Shown here: positions 1 through 12,429 of the stretch, in pieces | Layout: the number at the start of each line of letters is the position of its first letter | Position numbering within the stretch: the first letter of the stretch is position 1 | NCBI GenBank assembly: GCA_021442155.1 | Contig: CM038229.1 | Location: forward strand, 70,328,443 to 70,392,442 | Length of the DNA: 64,000 nucleotides | Direction: 5' to 3' | Source: Cymbidium sinense | Lineage: Eukaryota; Streptophyta; Magnoliopsida; Asparagales; Orchidaceae | The notes under the pieces: generated by a model | What the model saw: only the letters and a program-made list of their open reading frames with translations | The model's database searches: none | Told to the model about the DNA's origin: nothing | Translations under genes and position numbers: made by a program

Positions 1-888
1 ATTAGTAAAATGGTCCAGATTCAACAAAGATAAATTTTGTATTGGCATCTTGTCCACTCAGTAGTGAGGCCACAAATAGCGGTGTCATGGTATTTCCAAA
101 AACAAGTTCACGATTGTTTCTTGGGATTGGAGAAGGTGATGGAAACATGGCTACTAAATGAACATGATGAAGACTTCAAGTGTATCCACTATTGTTCTGT
201 TAGAGTAGTCTAATTCTTAAGCCTTTGTTTTATACGAGGAAGCTTTACTCTATGTTCAAGAAGAATTTGCATGGAGTTGGGGATTATCTCATTCGATGAT
301 GGCCCATGGAGTACTTAGTGAGGAACTTAGAGAAGAAGAATGCATCCAAAACCTGGATTGTCCACTTTGATGTGTCTAGTATGGATATTTCTTGTAGTTG
401 CTGTAAATTTGAAATGATGGGCATACTTTGTAATCGCATTAGAGTTCTTACCTAATGATGTGGCGATTCTGAGATAAGTACCTCCGCGTGGTCTACCGTG
501 AGCAAAGAGGGACATCTACATCGATGGTTCATGAAGGTTAGTACATGTGGAGAGCAGAGATGGAACTGGCATTATTTTCAAGAATCATATAAGTCGATAT
601 GCATATCAAATTAGCTCCGAGCAGGTAATAAGATTGGATTACATGCTTGCATCTCTTAGACTATCGATGAAGTGGACTCGTAATAAGTGGGAATTCTTGA
701 CGCAGTTAAGAGGAAGAAGGCACCACATCACCAAGGATAAGGACAGTTTGAAGGATCCAATCAAGAGACAAAGGGTGTTTCCAACGCAAGGCTCAAGGCT
801 TATTGGGAGAAATAAAAAAAACAAGTACTTATCCTACTTGCCTCGACGTTGCTATTACTTATATGTTCTAAATATTTAATTCATTATA
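1..888 (+). pseudogene. FAR1-RELATED SEQUENCE (FRS) 3' part, decayed
   Basis: FRS/FAR1 proteins are MULE-transposase-derived nuclear transcription factors ending in a SWIM zinc finger. Spread over several frames, the expected C-terminal order is visible. A SEATNS block lies near 60-90. DEDFKCIH lies near 165-190. A SWIM finger lies at 354-452 (SCSCCKFEMMGILC). A KYLR-like block follows near 475-510. A frame at 547-879 holds RYAYQISSEQ and a basic DPIKRQR tail typical of the FRS C terminus. The final His of the C-x-C...C-x-H finger is replaced (CNR), a stop follows at 453-455, and at least two frameshifts are needed. The 5' part lies outside the window. The family call is strong; activity is very unlikely. 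The assignment rests on motifs known for the family, not on a search. Confidence 0.8.
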
Positions 889-1195
889 TTTTCTTGTCTT
901 AGAAATAAAAGTGAAGTCCGAGAGTGCTGTAGAATGGGATGCGTCACCGGTTGCAGCTCCACTCGTTATGCCCTGCTTTTCATGTAAGCCTAGAATATTT
1001 CACATTGATCCAAACATTCATCCATTACTAAGATGTTGTACCATTACTACGATGTTGTACCAGAATTCGCCGACCTCATCAATCAACCAACATCTGAAGG
1101 GTACACTGTCGATGATGGATATTATTACGACGATTTTGATGCATGATATTATCCAAGAAGGCACTTTTTTAATTTCATTTTGCTCATTTTAGTCA
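889..1195 (+). pseudogene. possible FRS C-terminal tail exon
   Basis: This stretch directly follows the FRS relic. One frame ends with an acidic, tyrosine-rich tail (GYYYDDFDA then stop, near 1119-1149), and another is open from 911 to 1192. It is probably the last coding piece or 3' UTR of the same decayed gene. No independent domain is recognised. Confidence 0.35.
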
Positions 1196-2760
1196 TAATG
1201 CTTGTATTTTTTTTTCTGTTCATTTCATAACTTTAGTAAAGTCTTCTTTTCCTTTTTAATCTTACCATTTTTTGCAAGTGAACTGCATAATTTTTTCCTT
1301 AATGTCTTCTCTCAAATTTTTTGTTGTTTTTGTTGTTTAACTCTATAGATGAGGTCTAATATTTGATTGTTTTGTAGGTCTAGTTGTTCATGCCTCCTTT
1401 TTTTGTAGAATGATTTTGCTTTGTTCTCTTAAATTGGTATTAGTTTCTTAAAGTTAAATAACAAACCAATATGTCATTTCTTCTTGAAGGATGTGTCCAA
1501 ATTTCTATTATCAAATAAGTCATGATCTCCAAAAAAAAAGGAGAGAAAAAATTGAGATTGTTCCAAGTTAATTTATGAATCATGTTTGATTCAATCATCA
1601 ATGATTTAGATTTCATCAATCAATGATTTATGATCTTGTTTAAACCACTTCCTTTATTTCGCTTTTTGAGTTTAATGAGAAGTTGCTATCATCTTCCAAC
1701 TATGTTATAGACAAGCTCTGTTTATCTCTACATTTGTTTTTTATGTTGCATATTGGTAGATTCTAAATTGTAATCCCTTCTTATTAGTTAAGTTTATCTA
1801 TACAAGATTGTAATGATTCACTTTTGGGAGATATGTTGCTTGAACGGTCAAATTCTCATGTAATGACGATATGTTGCTTGAACGATCAAATTCTCAAGCT
1901 TGATTGCCATTTACCTATCTAATTCCTCATCCTCTCACTGTTTTGTTCTTCCATTGAGTTCTGTTTCAAATGCTATCATTCAAAAAACCTTTTTTTTATG
2001 TGAGACTAAATTTACATGCAATTACATGCATGTCACATTCTCATTCATTTACATATCCAACTCAAAATATTAATATTTATATAAGTAACAGAATTTTTAA
2101 TATTACATCATTAAATATCATCATCATTATCTTTAAAAAATATTATTTTATACATGAAAAAATGCTATATTAGAAAAGAATTGTATTCTATGTATGTAAT
2201 ATTTAGATAGAATTGATTTTCTGAAAAATTGTATTGTATGTATTTTTTTAAACATATTTTCTCACAAATGAATTTATTTCTATGCCGATAAGAAGCATCC
2301 AACTAGATGTATTTCATGTATTTAAGGTTATTTTTTGCCTCATTCATTTGATTATAAAATACTATTTACCATTTCTCTCATATAAACATATATTAAATGG
2401 TTAAAACATATATTCAATTAAATTCTAATAAGAAATACCATAACCATGTATTTGAAAACACTTTTACGAAAAAAAATATTATAAGCATTTAACCAAATGT
2501 ACATACAAAACAAACAAAAAAAGAAGAGAAAATCCATTTATTTTTTGCATATAAACTATTGTATTGATGAGCACAATATTCAATTATGTATTCATATTGG
2601 AGCTCAAAATGTCATGGCTCAACTAAACCATAAAATTAATAAATATTTAGTTTAAACATTTACTATCATCAAGTGACTTTTAAAAAAAAAATATATTGTT
2701 TTAAATATAAGAAAGTATTGAGAAATAAATCTTTAATTTGCATAAAATTGTTCATTAAAT
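1196..2760. other. AT-rich intergenic DNA
   Basis: T-rich then A-rich sequence with no long or recognisable reading frame. A short near-duplicate (CTTGAACGGTCAAATTCTC and variant) occurs near 1838-1897. I see nothing else here. Confidence 0.7.
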
Positions 2761-2764
2761 TAAA

Positions 2765-2915
2765 AGCAAATAGAGACAGAAATACAGAATGCATACAGGA
2801 GCATAATATAGGTACAGAGTACAGAGCACAGATACAGATATAGAGGTACAGAGGTACAGGCTGAGGTACAAAGGTGCAAGAGGTACAGAGGCCAGAGGTA
2901 CAGATAGAATCTCAA
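2765..2915. repeat. degenerate GAGGTACAG microsatellite
   Basis: The motif GAGGTACAG and variants (ATACAG, GGTACAGA) recur about a dozen times in 150 bp. The same motif is expanded again at 6320-7530, on the other side of the Ulp1-type gene. Confidence 0.7.
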
Positions 2916-3837
2916 ATTTGTATCATACTTATTGTTTTATTTATTTTACAATTACAAACAAGCATAGAAAGTGAAACAAAACCCGCAGAGTACAAATAAA
3001 TGAATCTAAAATTGTAACAGATTATTGCCTCAAAATACCATGATCAACAACCACTAAAAGTTTTTTTTTTTTTTAAAGTTGAGGCAAATTTCATTCAAAG
3101 AGAATTAGAATACTAGAAAGAAATCAAGGGTTAAATTTAAATAACAACATCAAGAACATATATATAATCAGAGGACTGGGATGAATTAGCGATTTATCAA
3201 AACACCCTAGAATAGCTAGGGTAAACGCCATCCAAAGGAGGGATCAAGTGAAAGAAAACCACGAGACACCCAATCCATTTCCCATAAAAAAAGCCACAAA
3301 AAACTTCCAATATGATTCAAGGAAGAAATTCACACAACCCAATTATGCATCAAGATACCTCAATAACCAAAACTCCACAAGGGAAGAAAACAAACCAGAA
3401 TTTGAATCCAGATCCTGTTGCAACCACTTAACAACTATGGAGGAGCTCATAAATCGCAAAAGAGAATATAAAATTCCATAAGAAACTTAGTCTCATCATA
3501 GTCTTGTATCACCTCAAAACCACCAATGCAAAACCAGATTCAAACATCATAGTAAGCAGAAGTGGAGGCTCCAACCATCAAACGACATGAGAGGGAAGAG
3601 CTCCACGAAAAAAACCAAAAAAAAACTGAAAAAATCGTATACTCAAAGTACCTCAAAATGCAAATGAACATGCCTAAACAGAATGGCGAGAACAACCAAA
3701 TTATCCTACATAAACCCACCAAAATAACAAAGCTTTATCCCTACCTAAACAATGATCGAGAACAACTCAAGCATCCAAATTTTATTTAAGTATTTTGAGG
3801 CCAAGCAAAAAATCGCATAAACAAAGTCTCCCTAAAT
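2916..3837. other. intergenic, no recognised gene
   Basis: A-rich on the plus strand. Open frames of 60-77 codons exist on both strands (for example 3248-3481 +), but their lysine/asparagine-rich composition looks like AT-rich noise. This may be 3' flanking or terminal sequence of the Ulp1-type element on the minus strand. Confidence 0.5.
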
Positions 3838-6245
3838 CTATTCATTTTTTTGTCCCATTTGTTCGAGCTTAATTGTTGGCTTCGATGCCTCCATGTATTT
3901 GCAAATGAACATGCCGCAATGACACAGACCGATCGGCAACCTCACCGCTTCAACCGGCCATTTTACTTGTTGCCAAAATAATGGCCGATATCTGAGCCGG
4001 AATTTAATCGCAGAAGATGGATAAGGTATTAGTGTGATCCCTGTGAGAACCCGAAGAAGAGTGCATACCATTTCCGGCAGAATGGCTTTATGTGTCGGTT
4101 TTGGCAATGAGTCATAAAATGACCACGCCAAGCTTGATATTACCACAAGAAGTGTCGAGTCGATTATGGATAACGAGTAAGAGTAATATCCGATGCACTA
4201 TCTCAGTGAGCCGGATATACATCTTGCTTTCTTTTAGCACCATTGCATATACTCGCAAGGATGCGTGATAACATCTATAAGACACGCACATACAGAATAT
4301 CAAGAATGAATTGCGTAACCGTAATTTTGGAGGAGTAACTCACCCAATGTAAGCATGAAATGTAAAGGAATGGGACATACAATCGGCACAGGGAGTACTT
4401 CGCCAATGATATGCTAACGCGACGGTGCATGTGATCATCCATCAAGAAATCATCACCCTCGATAATAATATTTCCAAATGGAGCACTATCTCCCGCATTA
4501 TCGCATACCATTTTGTAATTTTTAAGCAAAGAAATGAACGAAGTACTTAGAATGATATGACATTTGAATCGGTGAAAAGGAGGAAGATGCGTGACTTACT
4601 TGTCCGGAATCGGCACACCACCGGTCTATGAGTTGGAGCATCGACGAGGCATGCCATCTCGGATGGGAAGTCCAGTGCCGCTCCGGCCGTCAGAATATAA
4701 TTATTAGTGAAATTAATAAAAAGCTATATCAATTGTCATCTAAAGCTCGAGAATCAACTTCGCTTCTGACCGGTGCTCCTCCACAACGATAGCCTTTGAT
4801 GGCTCATCGAGGAAATCGCCGACGCCACCGCAATTCGGGTGAAATCGAACAATCATCTATCAGTATCACATTATTCATGAAATTAACGTAATACCGGCCG
4901 CCGGTGGAGGGCGATCGTAGCCACTCTTAGCCCGGTAAAACCTAAACGGAGAGAACATTTCCTCTTCCTCGTGCCGTGCCTTCACCCGACGCATAAGGTC
5001 GCCAATGGGGATGATAGCTTGGATGCTCCTCTCCTTCGCCGCCTGACTCTTCTGGCACAAGACTCCACCCAGGGCTTCCACTATGAAGGTCTCGAGAAGA
5101 TACCCCTGGTCTCCTCAGTAGCCTTCCACTCAGGGATGGAAGCACTCTTCTGCAGGGTACCCTCAATAGCAAGAACTGCGCATGAATGCCATCCACCTCA
5201 CACTGCATGGTAGATGCCACAACTTCCCTCAACTCCCTCAAACCAGCAAATAACCTATCTACTGCAGATCCTTCTGATTGGGGGGTAGTAGCAGAGGGCA
5301 AGCTAGACACACTGCTTGGGGGGAATATCTGGGAGAGATATACGGGAATCGAGGAAAGAATGGTGGACCATGGGGCTGATGTCGAGTTCTGCTAGATGGG
5401 GATGAGAGGATGATTCAATGAGCCAGGTCTCCTCTTCTGATAAGTCCTCGAGCGTAAAGCGGACCTGTGTTAATCCAAAGATAGATATGATGACAAACAA
5501 CATAGGTAAATGCATTACTACACCGAAATGAATGAACATAACTACTGTCCACTGCCCTCCCAAATCGTCAAGGCAATCGAACTTTATTTTAGGCCAACAA
5601 CATACGTATCGTATGAATGGAAATGGCTAATAATGTGCTCGCCTGATCTACAACAAAAAAATTTATACAGTGTTAAATTGCTCACATCAAGTAAAACATA
5701 ACCGACGGGTCGAACATACCATAAGAAGAGGGACAAAGCCACTCATGTAGCGCCTCAGATCTTCTTCTTGTAATGCCATTGAATTGTGACACTAAGAAGG
5801 CCCAAATGGCTTCGCCCAATTGTACTCAAAGAAATTTCAATATTACAGATAGTAATTAAACTAGAAGCTACTCTATAGTTGTGGTATGCAAAGAACAAAT
5901 TTGAAATAAGAAAATATGTACAATCAGATAAACCGTACGGAATGAGCTATCCATTGCTCGAGCTTATTCTTATAATCAACTATGACAATGGGGATTTCGC
6001 CATAAAACTTTCTCCCCTTTGTTTGCATCCCCAAAGATCACGCCTACTTCATCCGGTGAAAGAAAGAAAAAAGGGTTGTCGATGTCCCAAAGAAGATAGG
6101 ATAGAGGTTATGGCAACCGACTCAGCCTGTAATGACGAATTGGTTCAGTGAAGCCAATATTTCGCCACTACCACTAGTGAAGAAATATATTATCAAATAA
6201 TGCTCGATGGCACTGCGATCTAGACGTTATCCTTTTTGCAGACAT
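3838..6245 (-). pseudogene. Ulp1-like (C48) cysteine protease gene of a transposon-type family, decayed
   Basis: Ulp1/C48 proteases cleave SUMO-type conjugates. In plants many copies are carried by Mutator-like elements. Read on the minus strand, a start codon lies at 6245 (MSAKRITSRSQ). An EYNWAK block lies at 5827-5810, in a region resembling the N-terminal domain (DUF1985-like, tentative) that often precedes Ulp1. Exon-like pieces follow at 5563-5303, 5310-4875, 4860-4740 and 4529-4275. The C-terminal protease part spans 4529-3838: a HW pair (LHWVSY), YDSLPKP, then LCHCGMFICKYMEA with the probable catalytic Cys at residue 77 of the 4146-3838 frame. The Asp that normally precedes Cys-Gly is His here. 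Several frame changes are too abrupt for clean introns, so it is probably inactive. A second, shorter copy lies at 52677-53130. Confidence 0.7.
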
Positions 6246-6319
6246 GCTGAACTTCAAAATAAAGTTAAGGTAATCAATATTAGCGATAATGGATTGCAAG
6301 CACCTTAATATCGAGGGAC

Positions 6320-7530
6320 GTGAGGTACAGGCAGAGGTACAAGGTGCATTCATTTTCTCCACGTAACACATCCAAACCGACAAAATCTCAAGAAAGTATA
6401 GATACGAGAGGTACGAGGGGTTCTGAGAGTACATTTGCAAACAAGCATCTAAATTAGCTTCCAAACAACCTCTAAACTACTTCCACAAGATAGAAGAACA
6501 TTGTCTCAACAACCGACCAACAATCAAGAAAAATAGCCCAAAATCTCTAACATCGAGGGTACAGAGGTACAGAGGTATAAAGGTACAGGGGTACAGATTC
6601 ATTTTCTCCATAAAACACACCCAAATCGACAAAACACAACTTCCCAATTATTCATAATGGATTCTAGCCATAGTATGCCCTCCAAACGGTAAAAAATGGA
6701 CTGAAAAAAATGCAAAATCTCAAGAAAGTATAGGTACAAGTACGTGAGGGGTTCTGAGAGTACATTTGCAAACAAGCATCTAAATTAGCTTTCAAACAAC
6801 CTCTAAACTACTTCCACAAGATAGCAAGAACATTGTCTCAACAACCAATAACAATCAAAAAATAGCCCAAAATCGTCTCTAACATCGTGAGGGTACAGAA
6901 ATAGGGTGATTCATTTTCTCCACAGAACACACCCAAACCGACAAAACACAACTTCCTAGTTATTCATAATGGATTCTAGCCATAGTATGCCCTCCAAACG
7001 GTACAAAATGGACTGAAAAAAATGCAAAATCTCAAGAAAGTATAGAGGTACAGAGGGGTTCGGAGAGTACATTTGCAAATAAGCATATAAATTAGCTTCC
7101 AAACAACCTCTAAACTACTTCCACAGTATAGCAGTAAACATTGTCTCAACAACCGATAACAATCAAGAAAAATAGCCCAAAATCTCTCTAATACAGAGGT
7201 ACAGAGGTACAGGCAGAGGTGTGAGGTACAGAGGAGGCAGAGGTACAGAGTATGAGGAGTATAGAGAGGTATAGAGGCAGAGGTACAGAGGTACAGAGTG
7301 ATTCATTTTTTCCATGAATACACCCAAACCAAAAAACACAACTTCCGATTAACGGATTCTAGCCATAGTATGCCCTCCAAACGGGAAAAATGGAAAAAAT
7401 GCAAAATCTCAAGAAAGTATAGACGGTACTGTTGGGTTTCGGAGAGTACAGGGTACAGCAACAATCAACAAAATAGTGCAAAATCATCTCTATCGAGGGT
7501 CTGCACGTGCAGAGGTACAGAGGTACAGAT
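6320..7530 (-). repeat. intronic minisatellite: ~310-390 bp units with GAGGTACAG core
   Basis: Units restart at the sequence CATTTTCTCC at 6351, 6600 and 6912, and at a variant at 7304 (spacings 249, 312 and 392). Each unit contains ACACCCAAACCGACAAAACA, CAAATCTCAAGAAAG-type and GAGAGTACATTTGCAAA blocks. Between units are runs of GAGGTACAG, longest at 7195-7300. On the minus strand the array sits between the upstream exon (7621-7680) and the start codon (6245) of the Ulp1-type gene, so it lies in the 5' intron. Confidence 0.85.
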
Positions 7531-7559
7531 ATAGCCATATAAAAAAAATGCCATAAAGA

Positions 7560-8010
7560 AACCTAAAACACTTATCGATGGATTGTAATGGACAAAGACA
7601 GAGAAACCTAAAATCTTTCAAGTTCAAAGAATGCATGTGGAAATACCTCATGTAACCAACCGTAATACCTCAATTTGAAAGCCAGAAGCCCTAAGCCGCT
7701 GATCGAACGACGAGGTGGGCCGACCGACAATGGAGCTCAGAAATTCTCTTCAAAAGCCCTGCCAGAGTATTATGAAAGAATACCGACCAGATATTTTGTT
7801 CCCGAGGTTTGACGAGGTAAATCGGTCGTCGGTCAGGGGCTAAACCGTGAAAAAAAAGCGTTTCCATCTTACGACATCATTTTTTAGCACCGGCCACGCG
7901 TCAGAATGATTGAGTCCGACGAAAGCTCCGCGGTGGACTCGACGTAATATTTTCCCCTCTCTCCTGGATCTATCATATCTCTCTCTCGCTTCTCGCTATC
8001 TCTAGCGTAA
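7560..8010 (-). other. 5' exon / leader region of the Ulp1-type element
   Basis: The minus-strand sequence at 7680-7621 (AATTGAGGTATT, CATGAGGTATTT, TGCATTCTTTGAACT) matches plus-strand 48535-48590, which lies at the same position in the second copy of the element. The rest, up to about 8010, is GC-richer with a homopolymer near 7850. I infer it is leader or promoter DNA; no protein is recognised. Confidence 0.5.
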
Positions 8011-8137
8011 ACTCTCCCCATTTTTCATTCCTATGAATGACGGAACATGATTAAGGAAAGGACTTCTGTGGCGCACTTTTCCACTTTCTCCTAAGCTTCT
8101 TATCCTTATTCGAACAACCAGCTGCATGAAAACCATG

Positions 8138-8470
8138 CCGATCTCCCTCTTCCTCCTGAGAGTTTCTTTTCCTCTCGAACTCAAGAAATACCAGCCTCTG
8201 ACATAAATGATTTGACTATACTCCGACCACTTCACTTGCCGATCTCCTCTTCCTCCAGAGAGTTTTTTCCTCTCGAACTCCAAGACCAGACCCGCACATA
8301 AATGACTACTTATGCTCCAAGTAGACCATCAGACGGCCGATCTCCCTCTTCCTCCAGCAGCGAGTTTCTTTCCTCTCAAACTCCAAGAAATAGCATCCTT
8401 CACATGAATTTTTATACTCCAAACCGCAAACACTTCACTTTTGATCTCCTCTTCCGCCCCAGTCAGGGCC
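8138..8470. repeat. ~100-bp tandem repeat, about 3.3 copies
   Basis: Units begin CCGATCTCCCTCTTCCTCC at 8138, 8239 and 8337, with a fourth start at 8442 (periods 101, 98 and 105). Each continues with GAGTTTCTTTCCTCTC, AACTCCAAGA and an ACATAAATGA-type end. Confidence 0.85.
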
Positions 8471-8746
8471 GCGGACTCCTTTTTTTCCCTAAGGCGAGAC
8501 CGCAACCCATGGTTGAATACATCTCCTCATCCTCAACTACCGCTTCTTCGATCACCTTACATAGTTTTTGGGGAAGACCACTCTCATCCCGCTCAAGTTC
8601 TCAAATATGTTCTATCAAAATTGACAAATAGTAATGGTGCTCGATCTTTGAGAGTGTTTGGCTGGAGGCATCCAACAAGCATTTCAACAGGTTTTGTTTC
8701 TTCTAAACGGCCACCTCTTGGTCGAATCCTGACATTAGCTCAGTGA
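8441..8746 (+). CDS. unrecognised open frame (101 codons)
   Basis: It is an open frame with a region like HPAQVLKYVLSKLTNSNG in the middle, and it overlaps the end of the tandem repeat. No domain, signal peptide or splice context is recognised. It could be an exon of a decayed gene or chance. Confidence 0.15.
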   Translation: MISSSAPVRAADSFFSLRRDRNPWLNTSPHPQLPLLRSPYIVFGEDHSHPAQVLKYVLSKLTNSNGARSLRVFGWRHPTSISTGFVSSKRPPLGRILTLAQ

Positions 8747-8749
8747 GGT

Positions 8750-11430
8750 ATAATTCTTAAACGCTAGAAGCATAGAATCTCATTTGATGTTGAATGCGCC
8801 ATTAGGATCAACTTTAGAGCCATGCACTTAACCTTTTAATTCTTTCGATGAGAGTTTAGAAAAGCAAGACTATTCATTTTGTGTTTAAAGTGAATAGTTT
8901 TGATTAAGTCAATATGAGCATTTTATTTTACCTATTAAGCCAATATAGCGAGTCATTTGATTTTTTATCAAATGATCACATTAATCTAATATTTTATTTA
9001 GAATTAAATTCAAAAAAAAAAGAATTAACCAATCTTTAGAATTTCAAATAAAAAAAGTAATAAAATAAAAAAATTAAAAAAGTGCAAATTATCATAAATC
9101 TAAGTAAAACTTAATATAAAAAATGATTAAAATTAATTAAACTAATAAGTCAAGTAAAATTATGAGAATATCATAATCAAATCAAATAAACATAAAATTA
9201 AATATAAACTCTAAAGTTATTAAATCACATCCAATTACTCTAATTTTAAACAATATCAAAAAATATATATATATAAATAAAATAAAACTCAAATAAATAA
9301 CCTAAATCAAGTCAAATTAATTTAATTTAAGAAGACTATCATCAATTTAATAAATAGTCAAGTTAAATCCAATTCAACCCACTTAAATAAGATAAACCAA
9401 TTAACTATTAAAATGTGTAAAATCAAGACATAAACTAAACTCTAATAAACATGATAAATGAATGAAATTAAAATAAAATTCTAATCATAAATAATTGAAC
9501 TCAAATTAAAGTCAAAGCAAACTTTCAATTCATTTTATCCAATCAAACTATAAATAAATAAATTGTAATCAAATTAAATAAAATTGAAATAAAATATAAA
9601 CTCTAAAGTTATCAAACCGACCCAAATTCTAATCAATATCAGAACAAGTTAAACAAAAATAAAATCCAAATAAACAAACCTATTGAACTAAGATAAGAGA
9701 TTAGTTGTCAAACTAAAGAGATAATCTATACATAAACTAAACGTCTAAATTCAATAAATCAAACCCTTAATTGAAACTCAAATGAAAGAATACATTAGGC
9801 TTCAAATAAATCATAAGTAAATTAAAATATATTCATTAACCTAAATCAAAGTTAAATGGAATAATGAAATCAATGAATTTAAACAACATTGAAATGATAT
9901 TAATCATGAAATTAAGGAATTAAATTAAAATCCAAGGGAAAGAAATTAGAGATCAAGGATATTGAATTATCAAGATTTAATTAAACCAAAACATCCAATC
10001 TAAAATTAATCAACCAAAAACACATGAACTTAAACAAACTTAAACTCATTAGACATTAAGGATATTGAATTATCAAGATGCAATTAAACTAAAACATCTA
10101 ATCCAAAAAAATCAATTAATCAAATACTTAAATAAACTCAAATTCTAAATTATAAACCATGAATTACATAAATTCAAATGGGCTAATCAAGATTCTTAAG
10201 GACTTTAGTTAGATTCCTTAGAATTGGGATGTAGAATAGGGTGAGTCCTGCTGTATGGAATTCATCCTACTCTTCATTCTTGAGAACCTAAATATCATTT
10301 TAACCAAATAAAACTAAAATAAAAATAAAACAAATCATTAAATAATTTAGATTGAAATCACCCAAAGGTAAAATTTAAACTTCAAATTGGAACATAAACT
10401 AAAGAAGCCTAGTAAAGTCTTGCTTACAAGCCTTAAGCACACACATTAGAATACTAAGTCACTACAAAAGTTAGGACGCTATGTATGATGTTGTGCTTTA
10501 TTTTGTGATGTAATATTTTAGGATGTTAGGTGTATAGACCGGATGTTAGGCTATTAATCAATCATATTTTTGGGGTTGTGCTTAAAGCTATAATAAAAAA
10601 ACATAAATGTTTTTGTGTAAGTTGCTTAGCCCCTAAGTGTAACCCATGTTGTTGGGCTTGGTTACCCATGTGGGTGCTAAGTCCAAATTATTCATATAAT
10701 TGCTTGTATGGTGTGTTTAGCTAACATTTATTTTGGTGTAGCTAGATTTACTTCTCTATTTTGATGTAATTTTGCATTAGGAATTAGGATTAGTGTTATG
10801 AGATTAGATGAGCATGGTCAAGGCTTACCCTGGGTGCCTGTGATGCCTTTGAAACAAATCAAATCAAAAGAAAGAAAATGAAGAAATGAAGAAATGAAGA
10901 AAAGAAGACCCCCATAGATATATATTATTTTGTAATCCGGGTTGTATAAAAATAGAGCTCTACCCATCTTTTTTTTTCTTTTCTGGGTGTCTGAGGAACC
11001 CGATCGACCGCCTTTTATTCTTTTAAGGTAGTCTATAAAATTGTTTGATGTTGTGTTTAGATTGTGCTTTAGAACATCATACTTTTCATTTATTTATGAT
11101 TGATGCTTGAATGTGCTGGATGATGTAGGCTCTTAAGATAAAAATTAATTTTTCTACCCCAATTAACAACTCATAACTAAAATTTTAAAATAACTCATAA
11201 CCTCACATAATAGCCTAAGAATTAAATCAAGATAATAAAATTTTAGTAACCCCTTATGGATGGATGAATGTAATATCATGCATGTCATATTCTTTCACTC
11301 TTGTTAAGAGGGAGCTTCCATCTCTGTCAGAGAATCAAGACTTAACTTATGAGAGCCTTTGGTGGAAGACACCCATTTCTCTCTTGATTTGGCCTATAAT
11401 CAAATTCCTCATCACTTAGAGCATACAAAA
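8750..11430. other. AT-rich non-coding DNA
   Basis: From 8880 to 10450 the sequence is dominated by AAATTAAAT/CAAATAAA-like words. A small A/G-rich tract (GAAGAAATGAAGAAATG) lies near 10878-10905. The only longer open frame, 10530-10724, shows no family features. No gene is recognised. Confidence 0.6.
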
Positions 11431-12410
11431 TCCCATAGCCTATGTCAAAATAAAAGTCCAAAAGAATCAAATAAATTTGATAAAATTTGCATTAGATTAA
11501 GTCATGGATTCATACCACTTATGCTCTAGTCTCACGGAGTGAGTCTGACTTAGTTTCCTTTCTAAATGAACAACCACTAGCCATCTTGCAAATCATAAGA
11601 CTTTCCTACATGGATTTAAAGCGTAAGAGGAGTTAGTTGCGCCACTGTGCGATAATAAGTCCAACAAATGAGTGATTTATCCTCTTATGGAGGTAATCCA
11701 TATACCCATTTTGCCTTAGATTTAGGTTGTGCCTTCATTTTGTACCAAGGCTCCTTAGTTTAGAATTTGGGGTAGCTATTTCCTTTGGGCTACAAGCATA
11801 AATCACCTCCTCTTAGCATTTTACAATCTTATGTTGTGGAATTATAACCTCAAAGAATCTAATAAAATGTCAACTCAAATAATCAACTCTCTTCAATTTC
11901 AAAATAGAAAGCCCAATTATAGGGTAGATTGGAATGCTCACTAGGCTTCCTAGTATCATGAACATTTCCTACTTTCTCCCTTTGAATTTCAAAAAGAAGT
12001 CTTCTCCTTGATCTATCCCATTTGATTTTCTAAAATAGCCAACCCTTTGATAGTCTTAACCTTGAAATCTTTGTAGACCCTAATTATCTACTTTAATCGA
12101 GAGTATTCTTAAGGAATTCTCATTCCATATGATGTAATTAACTATGGGGGCATGCCTCCATAGGGAACTTAACGAACCTGGCTTAAAATAAACCCTACTT
12201 TACTTTTTCATGTAAAGTAGGGGAAAGATCTCTGGTATATTCGAAGACTCATCATGCCTTAGGAGTCCTTATTAGTGATTATCCATTATAGGTGGTGATT
12301 TCTATCTTTCGAGATAGTACATCATTTCTTAATGTCATACCCGATCACTTCAATAAGTATCCCCTAATATCTGTGTGGTGTCCCACACCCCAAAAATAAA
12401 CACCACAAAG
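11430..12410. repeat. long direct repeat, block A
   Basis: Matches 21365-22265 (and 59680-60650 in the second duplicate) in the same orientation. Shared landmarks include AAATAAAAGTCCAAAAG at the start, CATCATGCCTTAGGAGTC, and AAATAAACACCACA at the end. It is non-coding. Confidence 0.75.
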
Positions 12411-12429
12411 CAAAAGCATTTTTTTATAT

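Noticed and set aside
10530..10724. Cysteine/tryptophan-containing 64-codon frame
   Set aside because: No splice context, no family features and AT-rich repetitive surroundings.
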